Shown here: positions 8,644 to 16,113 of the stretch, in pieces
Position numbering within the stretch: position 1 is the stretch's first letter
Layout: every line of letters begins with the position of its first letter
Assembly: GCA_020056225.1 (NCBI GenBank)
Contig: JAGVIE010000060.1
Coordinates: forward strand, 1-46,644
Reading direction: 5' to 3'
DNA from: Bacteroidota bacterium
GTDB lineage: Bacteria; Bacteroidota; Ignavibacteria; UBA10030; SZUA-254
DNA length: 46,644 nt
The notes under the pieces: generated by a model
Told to the model about the DNA's origin: nothing
Seen by the model: the letters and a program-made list of their open reading frames with translations, nothing else
Databases searched by the model: none
Made by a program: the position numbers and the translations under genes

Positions 8644-9564
8644 TTACTTCACTGATGCATTTTGTAACGCTTCCTTATCTACTATACCAACTTCCACAGG
8701 CACAACTTTCGGCACTGATACACCGGAGAAATATTCTTTGATTTTCTGGATTGTTGTTTCACCGATTTTCTTCGGATTTTGAATAACATCGGCTTTCAAA
8801 GGAGTATCTTTCAATATGGCGTCGCGCGCCGGTGGTGTTGCATCGTAACCGACAATTTTAACATTGAGACGTTTGTATTGCATCACTGCATCCAAAGCAC
8901 CGAGGGCGGAATCGTCGTTGATGCCGAAGATTCCATCAAGATCGGGATGTGCCTGCAAAACATCAGATGTAATCTGCATTGCTTTATCGCGCACACCCTC
9001 GGCATTTAAGTCGGCAACGATTTTGATATCGGGATATTTTGCAATGACGTCTTTGAATCCTTGTGTTCTATCCAGCACCGATGTTACTGTCGGTTGACCG
9101 ATGATTGCGACCTTTCCCTTACCATTCAAAACTTTTGCAAGATATTCTCCCGCTAATCTTCCGCCCGCAACATTATCCGAAGCGATATGGCTGACGATCT
9201 CACCTTCCTGCGAGGCAATATCAGCAGTGAAGACAGGAATCTTCGCATCATTTGCTTTCTTGATTGCCGGACCGACACCGCGCGAATCTACTGGACATAC
9301 GATGATGGCATCAACCTTTCGCGTGATGAAGTCTTCGATTTGATTGCTTTGTTTTCCGAGATCGAAGTCACCGGCAGTGACAATTAATTCGTAACCATTC
9401 TCCGCGGCTTCGGTCTTCAGACCTTCTTCTAAATCTTTGTAGAAGACATGCGCGCGAGTAAGAAGCGTTACGCCGATGGTTTTTGTGGATTTGGTTTCTT
9501 CTTTTTTGCCACAAGAAACGATCAACAGGCAGAACACTAAGATTGTTGTTACCACATTTCTCAT
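8644..9564 (-). CDS. RbsB-like periplasmic sugar-binding lipoprotein
   Basis: A 306-residue solute-binding protein of the ribose/galactose type. Lipobox LIVSCGKK places the lipid-anchored Cys at 18. The rest matches the periplasmic-binding fold: an N-terminal lobe starting KTIGVTLLTRAHVFYKDLEEG, the segment DFITRKVDAIIVCPVDS, the lobe-crossing region HIASDNVAGGRLAGEYL, and GIFGINDDSALGALDA followed by VGYDATPPARDAI near the ligand hinge. AAGGA lies seven bases upstream of the ATG at 9564. It follows a second binding protein (9593-10546) by about 28 bases in the same operon. The ligand cannot be read from sequence; a hexose or pentose is expected. Confidence 0.93.
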   Translation of the reverse strand: MRNVVTTILVFCLLIVSCGKKEETKSTKTIGVTLLTRAHVFYKDLEEGLKTEAAENGYELIVTAGDFDLGKQSNQIEDFITRKVDAIIVCPVDSRGVGPAIKKANDAKIPVFTADIASQEGEIVSHIASDNVAGGRLAGEYLAKVLNGKGKVAIIGQPTVTSVLDRTQGFKDVIAKYPDIKIVADLNAEGVRDKAMQITSDVLQAHPDLDGIFGINDDSALGALDAVMQYKRLNVKIVGYDATPPARDAILKDTPLKADVIQNPKKIGETTIQKIKEYFSGVSVPKVVPVEVGIVDKEALQNASVK

Positions 9565-9592
9565 ACAATTTCCTTTTTAATTTTTAATTGAT

Positions 9593-10546
9593 TCAGAATT
9601 TCCCCGTCTTCCACTTCTGTGCGTACTCTTCAACATTTTCTTTTGTTATGATATCGAGACCCGAGTCAATTACGGGTTGTGCTGGTATTTTACCTTCTTT
9701 AAACTCTTTCAACAGTCTTATACTTTCATAACCCCAGCCCCATAGTTTTTGTCCCATTAAAACTTGCACGTATCCTTGCCGAATGTAATCAAGTTGCTCG
9801 GGCAATGCATCTATAGAAACGACAAACAGATCGCCCGGTTTCTTCGCTGCAAACGGACCCGGCGGCGGTGTGAAGAGCGCCCAAGCACCGGGTAATATCC
9901 AACCTTTAAGATCGGGATGTGCTTGAATTGCCGCTTCCATAACACTTACACCTTTGTTCACATCATCGTAACAATATTCTGTCGCAACAACTTTAATATC
10001 GGGATAAGTTTTGAAGTACTCAAGAATTCCCTGGCGGCGTTCTTCGAGATTCGGCGCGCCCGGCGTTCCCATCAGCATTGCTACATTTCCTTTTGTTCCC
10101 ATCAGCTTCACAAGATGCTCTGCCATCTGTTTGCCGCTTGGGAAGTTGGCTGTTCCGTAGTAAGCAAATCGTTTGCTCTTTGGAGCGTCCGAATCGAAGC
10201 AAACAACCGGAATTCCCGCATCTACAGCTTTGTTAATTGACTCAGTAAGTGCATCGGCATCGTTGACGGAAACTGCGATACCATCGACTTTCTTCTCGAT
10301 TAAGCTCTCGATGATTTGTGCCTGTTCGACTGCATCAGACTTTACCGGCGCGAAACGTTGAACTTCTATTTTTCCGTTACCTAAATCTTTTGCAGCCGCT
10401 TGAGCCGCAGTCCATGCAAGCTGAAAGACAGGGTTATCCAAAAGTTTTGGAACAAAAGCGAAAACTAATGTCTTCTCATCTTGTTTTTTGCCGCAACCGG
10501 AGAGAAGAAGTATGACTGCAACAACGATAGATAAATATTTTTTCAT
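9593..10546 (-). CDS. Second periplasmic sugar-binding lipoprotein (CUT2 type)
   Basis: Lipobox LLLSGCGKK anchors the mature protein at about Cys18. The chain continues LVFAFVPKLLDNPVFQLAWTA, then LIEKKVDGIAVSVNDADALT and IPVVCFDSDAPKSKRFAYYGT, typical of rhamnose/autoinducer-2/ribose binding proteins. It is only distantly similar to the binding protein encoded next, so it is not a recent tandem copy. GAGG precedes the ATG at 10546 by eight bases; an ATG two codons upstream is too close to that site. The 5' end overlaps the stop of a 52-codon frame that bridges from the ROCO-TIR gene. Two binding proteins with one ATPase suggest two ligands or affinities feeding one importer. Confidence 0.92.
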   Translation of the reverse strand: MKKYLSIVVAVILLLSGCGKKQDEKTLVFAFVPKLLDNPVFQLAWTAAQAAAKDLGNGKIEVQRFAPVKSDAVEQAQIIESLIEKKVDGIAVSVNDADALTESINKAVDAGIPVVCFDSDAPKSKRFAYYGTANFPSGKQMAEHLVKLMGTKGNVAMLMGTPGAPNLEERRQGILEYFKTYPDIKVVATEYCYDDVNKGVSVMEAAIQAHPDLKGWILPGAWALFTPPPGPFAAKKPGDLFVVSIDALPEQLDYIRQGYVQVLMGQKLWGWGYESIRLLKEFKEGKIPAQPVIDSGLDIITKENVEEYAQKWKTGKF

Positions 10547-10701
10547 TTGCATTTCCTCAAGTTATTATTTGAATTTTTTTGTTTGACCTCCTGTACCGAT
10601 ACCCCTTCGACTTCACTCGGGTTGAAATAGGAACAACCCTCTCCTGCTTCGGTAAGGAGATTATAGGATAAGTGTTTATGTGATATTGTTTGACAGATCA
10701 T
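10543..10701 (-). pseudogene. Kinase-start remnant fused to REP-like sequence, bridging two operon genes
   Basis: A 52-codon frame begins MICQTISH, matching the first eight residues of the kinases at 28109 and 30442. Its ATG overlaps the ROCO-TIR stop (ATGA, 10698-10701), the junction type seen between the two intact kinases. After the His codon the sequence becomes CCTATAATCTCC...GGAGAGGGTT, the REP-like repeat also found beside the fragment at 30456-30548. Its TGA overlaps the binding-protein ATG at 10546. Most likely a decayed kinase 5' end; the preserved frame could pass ribosomes on to the binding-protein gene, but there is no sign of a functional peptide. Confidence 0.6.
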
Positions 10702-13454
10702 GAGAGAATCTCAGTTTTTGCGTTCGCCGAACTGTCGCGATTCTTTCGAAGTTCCTCAACGACTTGCTCGATACCTTCCGAAACGTTGCTCCATGCTGCA
10801 TCTCGGTCTTTCCATGTTTTGACAGGTTTACCTTCTTTCGGCAACCCTTGCAGCTTACCAAGTGGCGACGTGGTCCATTTAACTTTTCGGACAATCACCG
10901 GTATCACCCTCGCATCGCTGCTATCATGCCGTTCCAATGCCCGTTTCATTTCTACGTCGTAGCAGTAATCGGAAGCGATAAAATCTGCGCTGATAAGCAA
11001 GAGAATTATATCCGCTCGTTCAAGATTCTCGTCGATCTTATCTCTCCATTCCTCACTCGGATTAATCTTCCTATCATGCCAAATCTCGATCAGTCCATTC
11101 CGCTTCAAGAGTTTTAAATGTATTTCCAGCTGCTCTCGATACCGTTCATCCTTGTGGGAGTAGCTGATAAACACGCGAACTGGTCGAGCGATTGATGGTG
11201 TCCCCAAGATGTCACGGAGCTTTAAAACTTCAACATACTGTCGAATTTTGAGCGCACCTTCTAAATCAACATCTGTGAGCATTCTGCTTACATCAAGATC
11301 GACAACATCGTTACCGACAACCTTTTGAGTGGTATCGATACCATTCTGCGCCATCACCATGAGCTCTTTATGTGAAACGACCACGTTGGGATGATCGGGA
11401 AGAGGAACCATTTCAAGCGGCTGGAGATTTCGGATATCCTGATGAATCCGTTCAAAGTCGGACCGGATGATCGCAAGCAAACGGCGCCGCCCTTCGGGTT
11501 TACCGGAAACGGATATCAAGACCTTTTTTTCTTGAGGATCTGCTTTGACAAGAGCCCTACTTTCCTCAAACTGCAGTATGACTCCCGTACGCCAGCGCGG
11601 AGAATTTTCGCTTAGCACATGTGTCCGCACGATAAATCTCGGTAACAATCCTTCAGGAAGAATTGGATAATGATACTGAAAATTAAGGCATTCGGTTGGG
11701 TTGAACTCACGGGACGCTTTCGGTTCCTGTTTGTCGAGAAGCTCCGGGATAAGATAGCGACCGTCGGATTCCGGAAAAGTGAAGCAAAGCTCGAACCTCT
11801 TCATCAAGTCCAGAAGGAACCCTCTCATCTTTGGAGGATAGGTCTTGCTGTCCAATACTTTTGATATATCCTTACTATGGATTTCCCCTTTTTGTTTCTC
11901 AAGTTTCTTGGAGTTCAGAATTTTATAAATTCCGGTGGTTACCCAGTGAGGGTTCAGCACGTGCGTATCGTTCAATCGTGGATCGTCTTTGTAGTTCAAG
12001 GCGATTCCTAACTCGTGGAGGAAACCAGCAAGCTGGTCTTGTGCTTTTTCGTCTTTCTCCCCATGTTTCGCGCAGAATTCCCGGAATTCCTTGTAGCTCA
12101 GGAAATCCTTTTTGGACTCCGGGAGCTTCCTCTTGATTTCGAACCATGTTGCCGGGAACGATGCCCTCAGGTTTTCTAATCTCGAGGTTTCTCGCTCGAT
12201 GATTGCGCGAAGCTGCTCGATCCCACTACCTGTCTCACAGTCGGTCTTGACAAAGTCTTTGATTGATGGATACTTCTCCTGAAGAGCCCTGCGGTTGAGG
12301 TCGAAAGGATGTTCTTTGATCTTGTTCAGAACAATAATGATGGGAGAATTTCCACCGAATGCTGCGATAAGCTTGAGCCAGTATTCCGCATCCGCATCCT
12401 CACCTCCCTCTCTGCCGTTGAGCACGAGCAGGTACAAACTCCGCTGGCTCAGGAAGAACTGGTGAGTGGCGTGCATAATCTCCTGGCCCCCGAAATCCCA
12501 AATGTTGAGCTTTACATTTCTCTTGCGTTTCAGCGTAAGCGGCCATTCAGTAATCTTAATTCCTTCAGTTTTTCTCTCCCGTTTACTGAACTTTTTGTAG
12601 ACAAGTCTGTTAACGAGTGACGTCTTGCCGACTGCGCCACGGCCAACCAAAATAAGCTTCGCCTCATTGAGCGGTCTCTTCCCACCACGAGTCCGGAAGT
12701 AATAGTCGAGGATGTCTGCGGGTTTTGTGAGATTAGATTTATCGTCGAAATCAGATGAACCCAATACTTCAGGTGGCAAACCGAGCGCATCGTTGCCATG
12801 CAGGTAAAGCTCTTCTAGCATTGAAAGCCTACGGAGCGATTCAGGTAATGCAATCAGGCGATTATTTTCTGCCTTAAGTTTCCTTAACTGGCTCAACTGC
12901 CCAAGCGATTCCGGCAAAGTAGTTATTTGGTTATCTTCAATATAGATACTTTCGAGTTTATGAAGGGATCCAATTGAATCTGGAAGAGCCACTAGTTTGT
13001 TACCCCAGACGCATAAGATTCGAAGTTCCTTAAGTACTCCTAAAGAATTAGGCAGCGATTGGAAATTGTTGCTTTGAAAATAAATTTGCCTAAGTTGACT
13101 TAGTTGACTGATCCACTCTGGAAAAACTTCCAATTGGTTAGCCACAGCCGAAAGAACCTGTAATTCATTCAATTTGCCGATGCTTCTTTCAAGAATAAGC
13201 TGCGGAATAAAGTTGAGTTCTAGTTCTCGAAGGTGGTTCAATTGACCGATGCTCTCCGGCAAGCTCGTCAGTTGATTGTTAGACAGAAACAATTTCTGCA
13301 GCCGGGACAACTGTCCGATACTCTCCGGCAGTTCGGTTAAACCGAGACCTCCCAAATCCAATTCCGTCGCACCTGTCTTGAGAGCTTTCTGGATGCGCTT
13401 CTCGGCTTCAGCGAAAGCTTCTTCAGGTGTGCGTTTTTTCTTTTGTTTGCTCAT
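10698..13454 (-). CDS. LRR-ROC-COR-TIR (ROCO family) signalling protein
   Basis: A 918-residue, probably cytoplasmic protein. Residues about 30-235 are about nine 23-residue leucine-rich repeats of the LTxLPESIGQLxxLxxLxLxxN type. A Roc GTPase domain follows, with P-loop GRGAVGKTS (271-279), switch II WDFGGQE (319-325) and base-recognition motif NKIK (377-380). A COR-like region spans about 440-740. The C-terminal 160 residues are a TIR domain starting VRVFISYSHKDE; the acidic residue in ASDYCYDVEMKRAL (about Glu835) sits where NAD-cleaving TIR enzymes have their catalytic Glu. AGGAGG lies about 12 bases before the ATG. The LRR presumably senses, Roc-COR switches and TIR acts, either as an NADase or a protein-interaction module. 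It interrupts a sugar-transport operon and is flanked by kinase-start fragments, suggesting recent arrival. Confidence 0.9.
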   Translation of the reverse strand: MSKQKKKRTPEEAFAEAEKRIQKALKTGATELDLGGLGLTELPESIGQLSRLQKLFLSNNQLTSLPESIGQLNHLRELELNFIPQLILERSIGKLNELQVLSAVANQLEVFPEWISQLSQLRQIYFQSNNFQSLPNSLGVLKELRILCVWGNKLVALPDSIGSLHKLESIYIEDNQITTLPESLGQLSQLRKLKAENNRLIALPESLRRLSMLEELYLHGNDALGLPPEVLGSSDFDDKSNLTKPADILDYYFRTRGGKRPLNEAKLILVGRGAVGKTSLVNRLVYKKFSKRERKTEGIKITEWPLTLKRKRNVKLNIWDFGGQEIMHATHQFFLSQRSLYLLVLNGREGGEDADAEYWLKLIAAFGGNSPIIIVLNKIKEHPFDLNRRALQEKYPSIKDFVKTDCETGSGIEQLRAIIERETSRLENLRASFPATWFEIKRKLPESKKDFLSYKEFREFCAKHGEKDEKAQDQLAGFLHELGIALNYKDDPRLNDTHVLNPHWVTTGIYKILNSKKLEKQKGEIHSKDISKVLDSKTYPPKMRGFLLDLMKRFELCFTFPESDGRYLIPELLDKQEPKASREFNPTECLNFQYHYPILPEGLLPRFIVRTHVLSENSPRWRTGVILQFEESRALVKADPQEKKVLISVSGKPEGRRRLLAIIRSDFERIHQDIRNLQPLEMVPLPDHPNVVVSHKELMVMAQNGIDTTQKVVGNDVVDLDVSRMLTDVDLEGALKIRQYVEVLKLRDILGTPSIARPVRVFISYSHKDERYREQLEIHLKLLKRNGLIEIWHDRKINPSEEWRDKIDENLERADIILLLISADFIASDYCYDVEMKRALERHDSSDARVIPVIVRKVKWTTSPLGKLQGLPKEGKPVKTWKDRDAAWSNVSEGIEQVVEELRKNRDSSANAKTEILS

Positions 13455-13470
13455 GGTTGTGTAATTCCTC

Positions 13471-13509
13471 CTAAAGAATCCGATAATGTGATATTTTTTG
13501 TCCGATCAT
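13471..13509 (-). pseudogene. Twelve-codon kinase-start mini-ORF upstream of the ROCO-TIR gene
   Basis: ATG at 13509 reads MIGQKISHYRIL and then stops at TAG (13471-13473). This is the start of the Ser/Thr kinase family (MIGQTISHYKIL in the intact gene at 28109) cut by a stop codon. The stop overlaps the AGGAGG ribosome-binding site of the ROCO-TIR gene, whose ATG lies 17 bases further on, so terminating ribosomes would be delivered at that site. It may be a mere remnant or may have been kept as a coupling leader. Confidence 0.6.
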
Positions 13510-13511
13510 AG

Positions 13512-13568
13512 TTAATCCTAAACTAACCCTCTCTCGAACAGGGATAGTTATTATAGAGTGAGGATTTA
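13512..13568 (-). repeat. REP-like intergenic repeat
   Basis: Read on the minus strand this is CCTCACTCTATAAT...GAGAGAGGGTTAG...GGATTAACT, running directly into the kinase-start mini-ORF. The same order of blocks (CCTCACCCTATAAT...GAGAGGGTAG...GGGTTAACT) lies upstream of the kinase start at 30442. It fills the gap between the permease stop and the ROCO-TIR leader. Confidence 0.5.
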
Positions 13569-13575
13569 TTAGATA

Positions 13576-14589
13576 TCATCGTTTCGTTTTCCTATCCAAT
13601 ATAACAGCTAACAAAATTACAAGTCCGATTGCGACCTGCTGCCAGTAAGCAGAGACATTCAGAAGAACCAAACCATTCCGCAGAATGCCCATCAGCAATG
13701 AACCTACAATCACGCCGAGAATCGTTCCCCGTCCGCCGCTCAAACTTACACCGCCAATCACAGCCGCCGCAATAACATCGAGTTCATAACCAAGACCTGA
13801 TGTCGATTGACCGACACCGAAACGCGCTGTAAATAAAACTCCGGCAATCCCTGCCGCAAGCCCGCATAAAGTATAAACCAAAATTTTCATTCTTCCAACA
13901 TTTACCCCGCTGAAGTATGACGCTTCTTCGTTTCCGCCGATTGCATAAATATATCGTCCCCATTTTGTAGATTTGAGAAAGTACCCGATAGCGATAGCGA
14001 AGATTATCAGGATTAATATTGGAATTGGAATATTAAAGATAGCCCCTTGCCCGATAGCAATAAATTCCGGCGGAAGGTTTCTTATTGTTTCTCCACCTGT
14101 CAATGCAAATGCAAGTCCGCGGGCAATGCTCATCATTCCTAATGTTGCAATGAACGGAGGTAATATTGCTTCGGTGACTAATATTCCGTTAACAAATCCA
14201 CTAAGTAATCCGACGGCAAGACCCGCAATCGATGCGGAGAAAATATCTATACCATTATTCAAAAGAACAGCGGTAACAACACCGGAGAAGCCGAGAATAG
14301 AGCCGACCGATAAATCAATACCGCCCGAAATAATTACAGGCGCTACGCCAATTGCCATTATCGCGATGAATGAAAGAGCGCGAATGACCTGAGAAATATT
14401 AGACCAGTTTAGAAAAGTAGAATCGAACGAACCATTACTTCCGAAGGAAGAGGTGAGAATCGTTAAAAGGAGCACTTCTACGATCAGGGCGAGCCAGATG
14501 CCGAGATGTTTGGATTTCAAGAGCTTTAATTCGTTAATTCGACTACTTATGAGTTGCAATATGTTACAAATAAAAGAGGGAAAAATCAA
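13576..14589 (-). CDS. RbsC-like sugar ABC transporter permease (first gene of operon)
   Basis: About 337 residues with about ten hydrophobic helices. CUT2 permease motifs are GGIDLSVGSILGFSGV, IYAIGGNEEASYFSGV and LSGGRGTILGVIVGSLLMGILRNG. It ends in basic DRKTKR at the cytoplasmic face. The only upstream start candidate is TTG at 14589, as an in-frame stop lies five codons further upstream; later TTG codons at about 14559 and 14520 are also possible, so the N-terminus is uncertain. It is separated from its partner genes by the ROCO-TIR gene, yet clearly belongs with the RbsA/RbsB/RbsC set downstream. It is divergent from the cytochrome gene at 14725. Confidence 0.88.
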   Translation of the reverse strand: MIFPSFICNILQLISSRINELKLLKSKHLGIWLALIVEVLLLTILTSSFGSNGSFDSTFLNWSNISQVIRALSFIAIMAIGVAPVIISGGIDLSVGSILGFSGVVTAVLLNNGIDIFSASIAGLAVGLLSGFVNGILVTEAILPPFIATLGMMSIARGLAFALTGGETIRNLPPEFIAIGQGAIFNIPIPILILIIFAIAIGYFLKSTKWGRYIYAIGGNEEASYFSGVNVGRMKILVYTLCGLAAGIAGVLFTARFGVGQSTSGLGYELDVIAAAVIGGVSLSGGRGTILGVIVGSLLMGILRNGLVLLNVSAYWQQVAIGLVILLAVILDRKTKR

Positions 14590-14724
14590 TTGATGAAAAG
14601 ATTAAATTATTTGCTTTTGGTGTTGTTTCATGCTAAATTTATACACGGTTTATGAAAAAGATTTTTTTCTTAATCTGCCCGCTGTTAACATTCATTCAAC
14701 AATATTTTCATGGAGGATTATTCT
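14590..14724. promoter_or_regulatory. Divergent promoter region
   Basis: This 135-base AT-rich gap separates the minus-strand sugar operon from the plus-strand cytochrome operon, so promoters for both should lie here. GGAGG at 14712-14716 is the ribosome-binding site for the cytochrome ATG at 14725. I cannot assign -10/-33 elements with confidence and see no obvious operator palindrome. Confidence 0.45.
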
Positions 14725-16098
14725 ATGAAACTTTCTACCATTTACACTAAACTGTTCTTCATACTCCTGCTTTTCACGTTGATCACCGTAATAACCGTGG
14801 TTGCACAGACTCCAAAAACAGGTGATGATGCGCTTGGTACGAAGAAGTATGATGATTTTGAAAAACCGGAAGTTTGCGGTGCCTCGTGCCACGTGGATTT
14901 CTATCAACAGTGGAAGCAAGCAATGATGTCGCAGGCGTACACTCATCATTGGGATGAAATCGAGTATTTCAAGTTGGCGGTTCCACATGCTGAAAAAGAC
15001 CCGAAGGTTGCCAGTGTGAAAGCTGGCTGCAACGGATGCCATACACCTATCGCATTCCTCGCAGGCGATGTTCCGCCGCCGAAGCCGGAGGCAAACAGCC
15101 GCGCGAACGAAGCAGTCTCGTGCGATGTGTGCCATACGATTACCGGTTTTTCAGGAGATACACCGTTCAACTTCAATTATATTTCTGAACCGGGTAATGT
15201 AAAATATGGACCGCGCGAAGCGGCTAATTCGCCGGCTCATAAAACAAAATACTCGGCGTTTCACAAGACTGCCGAATTTTGCGGTATGTGTCATAACGAA
15301 AAAGATCCATACGGCATTTGGGTTAAATCTACGCATCTCGAATGGAAAGAAGGACCATACGCAAAAGAAGGCGTACTCTGTCAATCGTGTCATATGACAT
15401 TCGCTAAAGGACACAATGCCTCGATGGGACCTGAGCTGCCTGATGTAGCACAACATCTTTTCCATGGTGCGCACGATCCGGGAAAAGTACGCGGCGTTGT
15501 TGAGCTTCGCATCCATCCGGATATACGGGATGTCGAACCGGGGCAAGCTGTAAAACTCACGGTCGCACTCTTCAACCAAAAAACCGGTCATAAATTTCCT
15601 ACAGGTTCTGCCGAAGAACGAATGCTTTGGCTGCATGTAGAAGCAACCGACTCGAAAGGAACCGTTTATCATCTGTCTGTTGATAAGAAAGGATTCCCCG
15701 GCGAAGAATATACAATTGCTGCCAATACTCTTGCATATCAGGATATGGGAATTGCTTTGAACCAACCCGACTTCAAAGGTGTTCAACGCGATGGTGTGCC
15801 TGAAGGAGATAGAATTTTCAGATTGCCGTATCTCGATCCGCAAGGAAGAATGACAATACAACAATGGAACACAGCATCTCAATCCACAGATTACCGTATA
15901 GGTCCGCGCGAAACAAAACTTGAGACATTCACTTGGACGGTGCCTGTAAACGCGGCGCCGGGACCGATGAAAGTAAAGGCGGTTCTGAACTATCAGAAAC
16001 TACCGACCCCGATTGTAGAATTTCTTGGCGTGCCGAAAGATGAAGCCGAGACAATCGAAGTCAATTTTCACGAGACAAACATAAACATTACACAATAA
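14725..16098 (+). CDS. Periplasmic multihaem (five-motif) cytochrome c
   Basis: A 457-residue exported cytochrome with a signal peptide ending near VVAQ (28). Five haem-attachment motifs: CGASCH (51-56, an unusual CX3CH), CNGCH (102-106), CDVCH (133-137), CGMCH (186-190) and CQSCH (219-223). The segment after the first motif (VDFYQQWKQAMMSQAY) resembles the cytochrome c554/c' family pattern, where WxxSxHA follows the first haem. Residues about 245-457 contain no haem motif and look like a beta-rich domain (for example VKLTVALFNQKTGHKFPTGS), common in this family. I chose the ATG at 14725 because of GGAGG eight bases upstream. The porin-cytochrome gene follows 15 bases after its stop. The likely role is electron transfer across the periplasm; donor and acceptor are unknown. 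Confidence 0.88.
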   Translation: MKLSTIYTKLFFILLLFTLITVITVVAQTPKTGDDALGTKKYDDFEKPEVCGASCHVDFYQQWKQAMMSQAYTHHWDEIEYFKLAVPHAEKDPKVASVKAGCNGCHTPIAFLAGDVPPPKPEANSRANEAVSCDVCHTITGFSGDTPFNFNYISEPGNVKYGPREAANSPAHKTKYSAFHKTAEFCGMCHNEKDPYGIWVKSTHLEWKEGPYAKEGVLCQSCHMTFAKGHNASMGPELPDVAQHLFHGAHDPGKVRGVVELRIHPDIRDVEPGQAVKLTVALFNQKTGHKFPTGSAEERMLWLHVEATDSKGTVYHLSVDKKGFPGEEYTIAANTLAYQDMGIALNQPDFKGVQRDGVPEGDRIFRLPYLDPQGRMTIQQWNTASQSTDYRIGPRETKLETFTWTVPVNAAPGPMKVKAVLNYQKLPTPIVEFLGVPKDEAETIEVNFHETNINITQ

Positions 16099-16113
16099 TA
16101 AGGAGGATATATC

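Noticed and set aside
10698-13454. ROCO-TIR as part of a known multi-gene TIR defence system (for example Thoeris-like)
   Set aside because: No SIR2-like, SLOG or other partner gene lies next to it; neighbours are sugar-transport genes.
14692-15882. Long minus-strand frames over the cytochrome gene (for example 243 codons at 15151-15882)
   Set aside because: They are antisense shadows of a clearly coding frame with five haem motifs; no ribosome-binding sites or domains.
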